Source: Aphanomyces cochlioides (Eukaryota; Oomycota; Saprolegniomycetes; Saprolegniales; Verrucalvaceae). From it: DNA of 64,000 bases. Numbering within the stretch: position 1 is the stretch's first letter; each line of letters opens with the position of its first letter. This document shows positions 42,258-53,400 of this stretch, piece after piece. Both the position numbers and the translations under genes were made by a program. Under the pieces are notes generated by a model, which had not been told where the DNA came from, made no database searches, and saw only the letters and a list, made by a program, of their open reading frames with translations. Location of the stretch: contig JAHQRK010000015.1 in the NCBI GenBank assembly GCA_019828595.1, positions 434,001 through 498,000 on the forward strand, given 5' to 3'.

Positions 42258-43016
42258 TTAAGGGAAGACTGCCTTTTGAAAGTCGTGAAGCGAGGAGAGG
42301 ATGATATCGGCATGGCTAAAGCGTTTGGCGATGTCATCAGCGTCAAAGAAACGAGTGTCGGGCACAGCTACAACTTGCATCCCAGCAGCTTTCCCGCCTT
42401 GGACACCACTCACAGAATCTTCCACGACGACGCATTGTGACATATCTTGGATGCTAAGACGGGCAGCAGCGGTCAAGAAGATGTCAGGATTCGGCTTGCC
42501 TCTTTTCACGGCTGGATCGTCGCCACATACAATCACCTCAAATGCGTCGAAGAGCGCTGGGTGGGCCACTCGTTTGACAGAAACAGCACTCGCTGTGGAG
42601 GATGTTGTCAGAGCAACCTTGATTCCCTTTGCCGTGAGACTTGTGATGAGATCGAGTGCTCCTAGGTTGCGATTGAATCTCGACCACAGACATGTTCAAT
42701 GATGGTGTACCTGGAATCAGCGAGCAGGACGGAAGCTTTTCTTCGTACGCAGCATGGACTTGATGCGCCAGGTCGGTGGGGGTAATTGTCAGTTGAAAGT
42801 CTGTAATGAGCATGAGTGGCCACGTATCCAGCGGTACGCCCATCACACGTCGTTGGTGTTCCATTGTGAACTGTGGTCCCAAGACTTGCACAAACGCTTC
42901 CATGCTGATCTTCTCGGTGTCGAGAAGCGTTCCATCTACGCAACGCACATCGTTCGAATCCCCTTGGCTGATGTGAACGTACCCAAGTCAAAGATCACCT
43001 ATGCGTCGACGGCCAT
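42258..43016 (-). pseudogene. HAD-type phosphatase, copy 1, with early in-frame stop
   Basis: Spliced over two short introns it reads VIFDLDGTLLDTEKISMEAF, KVALTTSST (with one substitution relative to the sister copies), KRGKPNPDIFLTAAA and CVVVEDSVSGVQGGKAAG, which are HAD motifs I-IV. The first intron falls inside motif I, between DL and DGT, as in the two sister copies. The nearest start (ATG 43014-43016, MAVDA) is followed at once by TAG at 42999-43001, where copies 2 and 3 read straight through. Either this copy is dead, or translation starts elsewhere or an upstream exon splices at the CATAG acceptor. Likely reaction when intact: phosphomonoester hydrolysis, nearest to pseudouridine-5'-phosphatase-like enzymes. 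Confidence 0.6.
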
Positions 43017-43705
43017 CTTGTCTCGATCGCGTTCTCGTCAAGACTTCTGGAATGTTGCTTGCTACATTCTCGGTCGTTCATTCGTCGTTCGTCTGTTCGC
43101 AACCTTGTCAAGTGTTGAACCCCTGCACCCCAGCGACCTTGGACTGAAACGACAAACTTTCCGCACGGAATGATGGTCATTTAGGTCCACATGGATGTGG
43201 ACAGTCGTAACCCCTGCACCCCTCATGGTGTTATCGGCCCAGACAAGACCATGGACAACCTTTGCGGTTTTGAGCTCCAGCGGCTTCAAAGGTGAGAATG
43301 GACGCTAACATGGCGTCTTGAGCGGCATCTGCACGATCGACGACGTATTGGATCGGTTATGTACCGTCTGGTTCACCAATAGGGACTGGATCCACGAGTG
43401 AAGGCGAAGAGGATCCCCCTGGCCTCGGAATACCGAAGAATTCGAAGCCGGCGCTGTTTTCACCATTTAGTTTGCCAGCCATTTTGGATGCACAAGGAGG
43501 AGCTCTTCATGAATAACTTGCTGCGGAATTTGGCAGTAGCTGGTTGTAGCAGATACTACAGTGACATACAAGCACGTGCATTTCAGTTTAAGGTCAATCC
43601 TCAGACTATGATATGCTTCAGCAGCTATTGATGCGAGGTTTGCTATCGCTGTATAGCCTGTAAAGAACACGCTTGCATTGAGAATGTAATGTGGATTTGC
43701 GCCGA
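43017..43705. other. Spacer between HAD copies 1 and 2
   Basis: No gene found. The phrase AACCCCTGCACCCC occurs twice (about 43117 and 43209). Short frames on either strand have no support. Confidence 0.4.
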
Positions 43706-44450
43706 TTAGCGGAAGAGAGTGTTCCAGTCGTCAAGAGATTTCAAGATGACATCGGCTTGTCCAAAGCGTTCAGCAATGTCGACCGGGGTGAAAAAGCGGG
43801 TGTCTGGCACGGCAACAACTTTCATACCTGCAGCTTTGCCAGCTGCCACACCATGCTCCGAGTCTTCCACAACAATACATTTGGACTTGTCTTGGATGCC
43901 GAGACGTTCTGCAGCGACCAAAAAGATGTCTGGGTTTGGTTTGCCGCGCTTGACAGCAGGGTCGTCACCACACACAATCAATTCGAAACCTTCAAAGAGC
44001 GCAGGGTGTGCAGCTCGTTTCAATTCGACAGCAGAGGAGGCTGACGAAGTTGCAAGGGCCACTTTGACGGGTTGGCCAGCTAGACTTTGCACAAGGTTCA
44101 ACGCGCCTGATGGACGACTGTGTTTTCAGGCATTAACACGATATAGCGTACCTGGAAGCAAGGCGCTCGATGCATACTTCTTACCGAGGATAACATGGCA
44201 CTGGTGAATCATTTCTTCTGGTGTCATGTCAAGCTTGAGCTCGTCAATTATTAGTTGCGACCAGGAATGGCTTGGCGTGCCAAGGATGCGCTTATGCAGG
44301 TCGAGGGTGTAGCCTGGTCCTGCGACTTCAATGAAAGTTTCAACGCTCAGCATTTCCATGTCGATGAGTGTTCCATCTACGCTCAAGAGTGAGAGGTGAA
44401 GCGTGCAGAGAACAGCGACCTAAGTCGAAGAGTACTGCCTCGATCGTCAT
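43706..44450 (-). CDS. HAD-type phosphatase, copy 2
   Basis: Start ATG 44448-44450 (MTIEAVLFDL); an intron splits motif I to give DLDGTLIDMEMLSVETF. A second intron (about 44110-44153) joins ALLPG to ALNLVQSLAGQPVKVAL. Motif II is ATSS, motif III KRGKPNPDIF, motif IV CIVVEDSEHGVAAGKAAG. About 215 residues, normal for the beta-phosphoglucomutase-like HAD subfamily with a helical cap. Intact. About 70-80 percent similar by eye to copy 3. Substrate unknown; pseudouridine-5'-phosphate or a sugar phosphate are candidates by family only. Confidence 0.82.
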
Positions 44451-44796
44451 CCTGGTCAATTTTGTAGTGTGGATACACGAAGGTACAACCCATTTTAATA
44501 AATTGTATCAAAATTTCATACATTAAACAGTATAATTTTATAATATTGGTATGAACAACGGTTATGACATGGAGGATGGAATTATCCGACAGGAGCTTAG
44601 CCACAACACACAGATGCGAAATCCATGGATGTCGCAACAGCCACCTCTGACATGAGAGTTGTCGCGCATTCCGCGTCTGCATTCCCTGTTCGAACGCATT
44701 TGAGTAGTTTAGAAGCTCAACTGAAAACGTGTGCGTCGTAGGAAGTAGGACGAGATGAAAACAACACAAGTGCATGGAAAATCTATGAGTGACTTT

Positions 44797-45547
44797 TTAG
44801 CGCAAGAGAGCATTCATATCCCAGTCTTCAAGGGAATTCAAGACGACATCAGCATGACCAAAGCGCTGGGCAATGTCAGAGGCTGCGAAAAAGCGATTGT
44901 CTGGGATAGCAACGACTTGCATACCAGCAGCTTTGCCGGCAGTCACGCCGTGCTCAGAGTCTTCCACGACGATGCACTTGGACATGTCTTGGATACCAAG
45001 ACGAGCCGCAGCAGCTAGAAATATATCTGGGTTTGGCTTGCCCCGCACAACAGCAGGATCGTCACCACACACAATCACTTCGAAACCTTCAAAGAGCGCA
45101 GGGTGAGCAGCGCGTTTCAGTTCGACTGCTTTCGCAGCTGAGGACGTGGCGAGGGCCACCTTAACGGGCTGACTAGCAAGGCTCTGCACGAGGCTCAAGG
45201 CACCTAATCGATAAACTCAGCCAACTTTGAGGGAATACACCAAACCCGGGAGCAAAACGCTTGATGAAAACTTTGTGCCAAGGATAACATGCCACTGATG
45301 GACAAGCTCGTCGGGCGTCATGTCAAGTTGTAGCTCGTCAATGACAATGCGCGACCATTGGTGTCCTGGCATACCGAGAATTCGCTTGTGCAGATCGAGC
45401 GAATATCGCGGTCCTGCAATCTCTGTGAGCGTGTCCACGCTCAGCACTTCTGTGTCGATGAGCGTTCCATCTACGACCAAGAGTGAGGACACTGGCAGTG
45501 AGCAGGGCAATCAAACCAAGGTCAAAGATGACTGCTTCGACTGGCAT
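44797..45547 (-). CDS. HAD-type phosphatase, copy 3
   Basis: Start ATG 45545-45547 (MPVEAVIFDL); an intron of about 45 bases falls in motif I as in the sister genes, giving DLDGTLIDTEVLSVDTLTE. The second intron near 45195-45235 joins LLPG to ALSLVQSLASQPVKVALATSS. Motif III is VRGKPNPDIFLAAAARLG and motif IV CIVVEDSEHGVTAGKAAGM. Intact, head-to-tail with copies 1 and 2, about 350 bases from copy 2. The shared intron positions show that the three genes arose by tandem duplication. Confidence 0.84.
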
Positions 45548-46316
45548 CCTGGTCAATTCGAAAATGCTGTCGATACACGATTTTGCAATGAAAAATAATT
45601 TTTTCTTAAAACTATCATGGAATTTTTTAAAATTACTTGTCAAGTCGAAGCGTAAATTGCTCCTTCAGGATTAAATGATGCAGACATTTCATTAAAGACG
45701 GATTGAGGACAGACATGAGCTTCGTGTTTGCCCAGGAATGCAAGTCCAAAAGGTCGTCCGTCGATATGAATTCTCTTGCACTCAATCAGAGATTATTTCT
45801 AACAAATAAAAGAGACTAAAAATGAGTTCTTCCATCTGATTGGTTTTGTATCCTTTTCGTATAATTTATTCAACCAATCATAGTAGAGGTAGGTTTTGGA
45901 GACAACGATTACACATAAAGGGCAGAACCGACAAATATCCGACATTCCAAGCTCTTGGATTGGACAACCGACGACTTAGAATTGTTTCATTGGTTAGTCA
46001 GAATTCAAGCAATTTGATTGGGTGACTCGATTGTCGGTTGCCAACATAACAGATTACATATAACATATCACGAGAATAGTGGGTGTCAGAGTTGCAGGAT
46101 GTTGAGCGCAGTAGTATAGAAGTGGCATATGATTGGCAAAAAATCTTCGAAACTCATCCTGCCATGCCATGTCCAATGTGCCAAATTATTTTGGCAGTTT
46201 GCAGCAATACGTTGTCAGAGGAAAAATTCCTAGCCCGACAGTAGATTATGTTTGGGAGTAGTCAATCCTGATTGGTCTGTTTGGCCGGAAAAGTCCTTGG
46301 TGCCATCGGCGTCCCC

Positions 46317-47326
46317 ATGGGAGAGCATGGCTGCAGAAGTTTGATCACTCGAGACAGCCAGTTATTGTTGGGAGCGTCAGTTTCTACTTATTCATCTACT
46401 ACACCAATGCCGTCTGAAGATCAGTGCAGCCAGCCGTCGCCACCGCTCAAAACGTTGCCGAGATCTAAACGTGTTCTATGGACAACCGACGCCATTGCCG
46501 GGGGAAAATCAAGTATGGATATTCTTGTCAGTTGGCTCACTACAGAGGGCAATTACGCAAGGTGGAAGGGTGGCGATAAGCATTCAGGCTCGACGAAGAC
46601 TACACTTGCAAGCCAGATCAACTTGATGATGAAAAAAAGCGGGATCCACAACCGCAAGGCCAAAGATATTATCCAGAAAATATCAACAATTGAGTTATCT
46701 TACAAAGAGGCAAAGGAGTGGAAAGAGAATACTGGTCAAGGAATCGAAGATGAATCAACGATTTGTAATGAGTTGCAACGTATCTGTCCATATTATTTTG
46801 TATTGGACGACGTGATGCGTGATCGAGCATCCACAAGTGCTCTTTTTACAAACGAAACATTAGAAGACGATGATGATGAAAATGAAGAGAAGCGAGAAAA
46901 GCGGCGTCGAATACAATCTAGCATGGATGACCCCACCGACGAGCGGAACAAGAAGAAATCCCACGCCCAAGCCAAATTTGACGAATGGTCTGACTTAAAC
47001 AAGCGCGCATTTGAGTTCAAGCTACACGAGGTACGTTGTGGCGTTGTTTATCGTCTAACTCAGCCCAGTTGGAACGTAGAAATGCAATTGAATCAAAGCG
47101 ACTTGATGTCGAGACAAAGCGAGAGGAGCGTCTCGCTGAAGAAACTCGTCTGAATGTCCGTCTTCTTGGCATCCAAGCCAATTCTGCTGAATTGGAATTT
47201 GAAGCAAAGCGTGAGGCTTTGAATATGGAGAGACGCATCAAAATCATTGCAACTCGTAAGCGTTTGAAAGACGAAGGCTGGAGCGACGTTGATGTTGAAT
47301 TGGCTTGTCCTCTGAATTTGCAGTAG
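46317..47326 (+). CDS. Harbinger-associated ORF1 (Myb/SANT-like accessory protein)
   Basis: ATG at 46317 (MGEHGCRSLITRDSQ); the true start could be another Met nearby. The region KRVLWTTDAIAGGKSSMDIL and SWLTTEGNYARWKGGDKHSG resembles the plant-homeodomain/Myb-like module of Harbinger or related ORF1 proteins. It is followed by an acidic and basic linker (DDDDENEEKREKRRR) and, after one intron (about 47031-47070), a long charged coiled coil (LERRNAIESKRLDVETKREE and so on). The last residues are DVDVELACPLNLQ, with the stop at 47324-47326. Such proteins are needed with the transposase for nuclear import and terminal binding. Frame intact. Confidence 0.7.
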
Positions 47327-47410
47327 ACCACACGGATCAGGTAAACAAAGACAATCATAGCAATTCAGTTGTGCGTGTGTATTAATGCATTTAATCCAGA
47401 TTTAATCGGG

Positions 47411-48590
47411 TCAGTATTGTGTATCATGAAGAAGTTGGGCAGCAACGTCATCTCGTTTGGAAGTGCCAGAGGGTAGGTCGTTGGTGTCTTCATGTGATTC
47501 GCTCTCAGCAGGGAAGCAGACTTTGCAAGCTCGAACGTCAGCATTACAAAAGCAATTGATTTGTAATTCAATCCATGAATCAGGAATAATATCATTCTCT
47601 GACCGCAGAAAATTGTGTAGTACAGCTGCAGCCACTATTGTCTTGACGACGTTCTTCATCGCTGATTTACTGTCCATTAACTTACGAATTCGCTTGAGAT
47701 ATTGGAACCGCCCTTTGAGCATTCCAATACAGTGTTCTGCTTTGATTCTTCCTTTTGCTAACTTGTTATTGAACGCCTCTTTCCATCGAGGCATTCTTTG
47801 GTTGGGCAGGTTCTTGTAAGCAGGAACTATAGTAGCACAGGGTTTGTATGCTGAGTCTCCCAAGAGGTACTGTTTTTTCGGAGAAATAGTCGGCAGATCT
47901 CTTGCTCACATTGCTATTTCTCCACACGCGATTATCATGAGTTGAGCCTGGCCAGCCAACAAAAATATCACGGATAGCACCGCGGGCGTCACAAATGATT
48001 TGGGCTGCTGCATAGCATCCTTTCCTTGAGTAGTAGTCCTCACCGTGCAATGTTGGCTTTGCCTCAAAAGGAAATAAGGTTCCATCTATAAAGCCGATAC
48101 AATGTTTGAAGCCACACATATCATAAATTCTGGTAGCGACGGACAGAGATTCAACGTAGTTGGGCCAACGTATCCATTTTTCGCGCAGATTGTACACGGC
48201 ATTAATTCCACGATCAACATACTCAGCCACTGTTCCACTACCGATATCAAAGAACGAAGCCATGTGTTGGTTGGAGACAGCATTGCCATTCGTCCCGAGG
48301 AAATAAAGTAGCACAAGCAAGTGATTTTCAATCGACCCTTTTTGCATTTTGCCCTCCACACTTTTGTACTCGGCAGCGTCCCGAAGTTGATTTGCCAGAC
48401 GGTGAAAGGACGATCGTTCCACTCGAAATAGTTTTCGGAAGCGAGTAGCTCTGATGTTGTACAATAGATGGTGGAATCGTGATTTGGGATAGATGATGTT
48501 TGTCCTGGTATTGAGGTATCGAGTCGCTTCGATGGCCTGAATCCAGCCAAGAAGCTGTGTGTCAACGTCGTCTTCGTCAGAATCATTCAT
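47411..48590 (-). pseudogene. Harbinger transposase (DDE_Tnp_4) with one-base frameshift
   Basis: ATG at 48588-48590 (MNDSDEDDVDTQLLGW). The N-terminal half contains FRKLFRVERSSFHRLANQL. The catalytic acids lie in HCIGFIDGTLFPF and GWPGSTHDNRVW. The frame breaks at a run of six A (about 47875-47880, within CGAAAAAACAG) and continues in another frame as YLLGDSAYKPCATIVPAYKN and RIKAEHCIGMLKGRFQYL, with the last acid, to 47411. One extra A explains the shift. An assembly error in the homopolymer is possible; otherwise the element is no longer autonomous. Confidence 0.82.
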
Positions 48591-48852
48591 TTCAAAGAGC
48601 ACTCAACGGATTCTCCATTGTTTTCTTCCTTCAAGCACCACCATGGCATAGCGTAAGAGCAACTGACGATCGCTTATCTTCACCATTTGCACCTCAGATG
48701 CACAAAGCCTTTGTTGTTGCTGCCATCAAAAAAGGGGTTTCAGAGATAAATATGGATACTCGCTGTTGATTGGACATTATAGTATACAATACAGTCTTGC
48801 TGCCTCCAAGTTGCTGGCACTCTGACACCCACTAATGATTGGCTGAAACTTC

Positions 48853-50207
48853 ATGAGACACCGAGAAGTGGTTTCATTTCGACATTGGCGAGACGCCGCG
48901 TTCGGCATGCCATCCAAGGAAACAATTCAAGACTCATTCTATGGAGCTTCCACAAGACGAGCGTACAAAACATATCAAAAGCAATTTGAGGAGTACGTGC
49001 GCCGAACGTGCAATGACATGGATCCCCGTGGTGCTTCGACAGAGAATTGCACGGATTTTTTTCACTTTCTCTATGAACAAGGCAAAAAAGCCCGGACCAT
49101 CGATCAAGCGAAGTCCGCCCTTGTTGCATATTTCATTTCTCACAAAATCACCACCCATTCTTGGGAGCATTGCTACGACTGCTCTTTTGTGGTTGCTTTA
49201 TGGGTTGCTTTAGGATCAGTGAGATGTTAAATCTTCGTTGGAATGACGTGACGATAGTCGACGACAACAAAGGAAAATACTTGTCTGTACGGCTCAAGTG
49301 GCACAAAAAAGCGAATGTCTTAGAGGAATGCCAGATTTACCATCTGATTGACGAAACTGCGTTCCCATGCTTGCGCGTGTGCTTATTTTATGAAGAATAC
49401 GTGAGTGTCATACGTGCTTCGTGCGTCAATATCAATAAGGATGCGTTAGTTTTCCCTGCTTTCAATATTGAAAGCCATGAAACTCCAGTGGTTGATTGGT
49501 TCAAGAATCTGGATCAAAAGCATTTGCGCAAATTGCTACAAGACATGGTGCAAGCCTGTCCAAATTTGCCCATTGGAGTAACCTTGCACAGCATGCGCCG
49601 TGGTGGTTGCTTTTATCGCGTTTTTGAATCTCCTCAACGGCGATTTAATTTCCGAGAGCTTATGGCGTGGTGTCGCTGGGCGGACGAGAAAACGTGTTGT
49701 GAATACTTGATTACTCGAAGCATCAGCAACGAAATTGACCCTAGAAATCTACTCCGTTCTGCCTATCCTAATATCTGTCTGCAACAAGTGTCAAACATGT
49801 CAACTATCACCAACTTGGATGAGCTTGGGCGGGTTCTAGTGAAGGCGATACTCGGCAGTGACCTCTTGAATGGTTGCCAACCAAAGAAGTCTAAACCTCA
49901 GCGACAAGAAGTGATTGACCAATTTTTTGTGCAAAAACCCATACCAACTGCTCGTAGTGGACGGGAAGCTTGGCAACAATGGTTTTTTGCAGATCCTAAA
50001 ACGGGTCATTAGTGTGCGATAAAAGACTATACCGCTGACATGATTCGAGCTGACAGGAAGAAGTTTTCCGAGCGACAGCCGTTGTCCTTGGCTTTCAGTC
50101 GCTACAAGTCGTATGAGCAATTTGAAGCTGCATACAGAGGTTTCACGGATGCCTACGCGAAGCTACTGCGTGAGGTAAGACGTAGAAAGCAAATTAATAC
50201 TTTGTAA
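48853..50207 (+). pseudogene. Crypton tyrosine recombinase, copy 1, deleted and with a stop
   Basis: N-terminal part from ATG 48853 (TRRAYKTYQKQFEEYVRRTC, then CTDFFHFLYEQGKKARTID) matches copy 2. Then about 55 residues present in copy 2 (from the NPAQDITTKHYVVGL region to NVDPFVGAMY) are missing and the frame shifts. The C-terminal catalytic part is in the other frame: GCFRISEMLNLRW, LHSMRRGGCFYRVF and CCEYLITRSI. A TAG at 50010-50012 interrupts it (TGH then CAIKDYTADM). The frame then runs to the natural end LLREVRRRKQINTL at 50207. It cannot be functional. It lies 17 bases to the right of the Harbinger target duplication. Confidence 0.85.
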
Positions 50208-51065
50208 ACTTGATGCTTTGTTGTATTTCTTGCATGCCATCATCGCACGATCAGGAGTCTTTGCAAAAACAAAAAGCAAAGGAAGCATCCCTGGCAGTGT
50301 ACGAGCGCAGCGCTTGAAAGACTCATAGGAAATGCTGCTGAATAACGTTTTAAATATTCGTCGGAACACAATGCTAGCAGGATATGTTAGAACTAGTGAA
50401 CCATGTGAATAACAGTACACAGGAATCCCCACATGGTTGCAGGGCCTGCAGCAGCCGGAACGCACGACAGGGAAGCAAGACGAACCGCATACTGGCAGGA
50501 CAGCAGAGAAAAAGGACACTCAGCACACGGGCAGGACGGCAGGGAAAAGGACACGCAGCACACGCAGGGCGGCAGGGAAAAGCACACGCAGGACACGGGC
50601 AGGACGGCAGGGAAATCGACATGCAGGACACGGGCAGGATGCCAGAGGAGCAGAACGAGCAGCGCAGCATGTGGGCAAGGCGGCAAAGGAACAGAACCAG
50701 CAGCAAAGCGAACGGGCAGAACGACAGAAAAAAAGGACTAGACGCACACGGGCAGGACGACAGGATAAGCATTACACCGGAACAGCATTGGTGGTATCTG
50801 GAAAGACCACAGACGCGCTGGACAACAACGACTTGGTTGAACCACGGAAACGGAGGACGAGCAGCACACAGTGCAGGAGCCCACATGGCCACGGAGACAA
50901 AGGACAGGCTGGTCTTGGGAGGGAACAAGACTTTGGCTCGCAACAACACTTGTCGTTGTCAGTCGAAAGACTTCAAAACAGAAATACAGTATCACATTTT
51001 GTCCAATCAATACAATGTCGGATGGGACTGTCGGTTTTTGAAAATTATCTTCACATATTATATAT
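50208..51065. other. 3' non-coding part of Crypton copy 1
   Basis: No gene. Contains the minisatellite listed next. The last 60 bases carry the Crypton right-end motif. The long open stretch on the plus strand (50384-51067) is a by-product of the GC-biased repeat. Confidence 0.5.
50480..50765. repeat. GC-rich imperfect minisatellite
   Basis: Imperfect repeats of about 35-40 bases built from CACACGGGCAGGACGGCAGGG and similar phrases, with at least five readable units that decay to the right. It is inside Crypton copy 1; copy 2 has no counterpart at the same place. Confidence 0.7.
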
Positions 51066-53400
51066 AAACGACAAATATCCGACACTTCCGAATTAATGAT
51101 TGGTTCGTACGACAATTTACGATCACTCATTGGTCATATATCCATAAGTGTACGTTGATTGGGCGATGGGTGTGTCGGACAAGCAACATAACACAAACAT
51201 ATCAAAGTACATGAATGTAAATTTTTTGATTGGCTCAGGCAATCCTCCCTCACAAGAGAATTCGTTGATTGAGAGCGATGAGTCGACTGATCGCCCCAAA
51301 GCCACCTGTGCCACCAAAGGAAACGATTCATGCATCCTTCTTAAGTAGCTCCACCCATCGACAGTACAAGACCTATCAGACTCAGTTCGAAGATTTTTGT
51401 TTGAATCACAAGAATGGTCTGAGCGGCACTGCTGCCACCCCAGATGACTGTACTGACTTTCTTCATTACTTGTTCGAAAATGGCCGAAAGTCCCGAACAA
51501 TCGATGCAGCTAAAAATGCTTTGGTGTCTTTTTACAAGCAAAAACGAATTACTCCAAATCCAGCTCAAGACATCACCACAAAACATTACGTGGTTGGACT
51601 CCAAAAGTACAACAGACGCAATGATTTTGAGGATGAAAAAAAGGCTCATCCACTCTCTGTATTTGGGTTGTCAACTATTATGAATTCCTTTGCGAACGTG
51701 GATCCGTTTGTTGGTGCCATGTACAGACTGCTCTTTTGTGGATGTTATCTTGGATGCTTCAGGATTAGTGAAATGCTGGGTTTAAAATGGAGTGATGTGT
51801 CTCATGTGAAGGATGAATCGGGCGAATATCTCTCCGTCCGTTTACGTTGGCACAAAAAAGCCAGCGTTGAAAAAGAATGCCAAGTGTACAATCTTGTTGA
51901 TGAAATGGCATATCCTTGTTTGAAAGTTTGTGCCATGTATTCCGACTATATATCAATGACGCGAAGCCTGGGCTCCAACGTTCCACTTGACGCGTTTTTG
52001 TTTCCAAATTTGATGCCTCAGTCCAATGGATCCTACAAATTGGACTGGTTCAAGTGCATTGAGCAAAATCAAGTTCGATCTTGCCTCAAAGATATTGTCG
52101 CATCGACATCAAATCCCCCTATTACTATTTCTCTACATAGCATGCGTCGTGGAGGCTGTTTCTTTCGAGTGTTTGAGTCGACGCAGCGTCGCTTTGATTT
52201 TAGAGAGCTTATGGCATGGTGTAGATGGTCTGATGCCAAAACATGCTGCGAATATTTGATCACGCAAAGTATAGTCAATGATTTGAACCCAAGAAATTTG
52301 CTTCGATCTAGATCGGTCCAAATAAGCAAAGTCACGACTCAAACCGGCTTGTCGAGTCAGGATGTCGAAGCTATTGTCAATGCTATTGTTGAGCGCTTGA
52401 AAGACTCTGGGAACAGTCTCAGTACTCCATCAGTCTCGAATGCCCAACCAAAAAGACAAAGATCCATGCAAAGCTATGTGTCAATCAAAACAATACCATC
52501 GGCTCACTCGGCAAGAGAAGCTTGGGATCAGTGGTTTACGCCAAATGCCAAAGCGGGTTTATATTGCCCTCTGAAAGATTTCACAAAGCAAATGGTCAAA
52601 GCTGACCGCAAAAAGTATTCCGAAGACAAACTCTAGCTTTGGCATTTGCCAAATATCAAAGCTTCTCCCAGTTTGAAGCAGCATACCATGGATATACGTC
52701 AAGCTATGCCAAGCTTTTGCATGAGGTTCGCAAGAGAAAGAGAGAGAATTCATTGTAATGCATTACTATATATTCAAACTGCTTGTTTCATTCTGTCAAT
52801 CATTCGCATGTTGGCACTGTGTTTGTGTGCTCTGAGTTGTGTAGCATGGCTTGTCAATGGCATAACAGAGCTTGTTATCTCTTGGTTTGATGACTTTCAG
52901 CATCTCTCATCCTTTCTCTGAAATGATCGATCTAGAGTGTTTAGATAAAAGAGATATGACAAAAGATTACTGTGGAATGGTTTGCCTGGCACAGATTTCA
53001 TCCATAAGTAGAACGAACATTGTAGAAACAGACCAAATGATACGTTGATTGCGCTGTGTCATTCTTTTTCAGTTCAATGCAGAGCAAGAGTGCACCAATA
53101 CCTTGGCTAGCAGCAGACACTTGACTCAAGACGAGGGATGTTGTGTGTCACTGGTCTTCAACTGGGATCCATCTATATACATTTGAGATACGAATCGTCT
53201 CGATGAGAGTACATGTATACTTCGTCAGCCTCTGTGGCAACTGCAAGGACACCGACGTGTCCGTGGCCAAGAACGAACTCCAACACACAGCCTCATCTCC
53301 AAATCCGAACTGTCGAAGCACAGTGTGGTATTTCAGCCAATAAGAATATTGTCGGATGGCACTGTCGTATCGTTACAATTAGCTCTACATATTGGTGACA
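51066..53400. mobile_element. Crypton copy 2
   Basis: Directly adjacent to copy 1, with the same left motif (about 51069) and right motif (ATATTGTCGGATGGCACTGTCG at about 53347-53368). It carries a nearly complete recombinase gene and about 0.6 kb of 3' non-coding DNA. Boundaries approximate. Confidence 0.68.
51278..52758 (+). pseudogene. Crypton tyrosine recombinase, copy 2, nearly intact
   Basis: ATG at 51278 (MSRLIAPKPPVPPKETIH). An N-terminal SAM-like core-binding part (STHRQYKTYQTQFEDFC, CTDFLHYLFENGRKSRTID) is followed by the catalytic domain with the first Arg in GCFRISEMLGLKW, the H-x-x-R in LHSMRRGGCFFRVF and the Tyr in CCEYLITQSI. This is the R, H-x-x-R, Y signature of tyrosine recombinases in the form seen in Cryptons, which move as circles by strand exchange. 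The frame stops at 52634-52636, but the homologous tail (LALAFAKYQSFSQFEAAYHG and LLHEVRKRKRENSL) continues in a neighbouring frame to 52758. So one base is missing near 52625, beyond the catalytic domain; activity might survive. Confidence 0.85.

Larger units (their letters stand above)
46078..48833. mobile_element. PIF/Harbinger DNA transposon, complete with target duplication
   Basis: Terminal inverted repeats AGTGGGTGTCAGAGT (46078-46092) and ACTCTGACACCCACT (48819-48833) are perfect. The three-base duplication AAT (46075-46077 and 48834-48836) is typical of Harbinger insertions. Inside are two convergent genes, as in this superfamily: a DNA-binding-type ORF1 on the plus strand and a DDE transposase on the minus strand. 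Confidence 0.93.
45925..51065. mobile_element. Crypton copy 1, interrupted by a Harbinger element
   Basis: The left end (CGACAAATATCCGACATTCC, about 45929) matches the left end of copy 2 (CGACAAATATCCGACACTTCC, 51069). The right end (about 51015-51060, AATGTCGGATGGGACTGTCGG) matches that of copy 2 (about 53352). Removing the 2756-base Harbinger insertion and one target copy leaves about 2.4 kb, close to the 2.3 kb of copy 2. Boundaries are approximate because Cryptons lack terminal inverted repeats. Confidence 0.65.

Noticed and set aside
47870..47885. Programmed -1 frameshift at AAAAAAC in the Harbinger transposase
   Set aside because: The reading phase requires a +1 shift, and the zero-frame codons (GAA AAA ACA) do not place the slippery heptamer correctly.
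50384..51096. Long open frames rich in Gly, Arg, Gln on plus and in Cys, Pro, Leu on minus
   Set aside because: They are created by the biased minisatellite in Crypton copy 1; all frames are open at once and none resembles a protein family.
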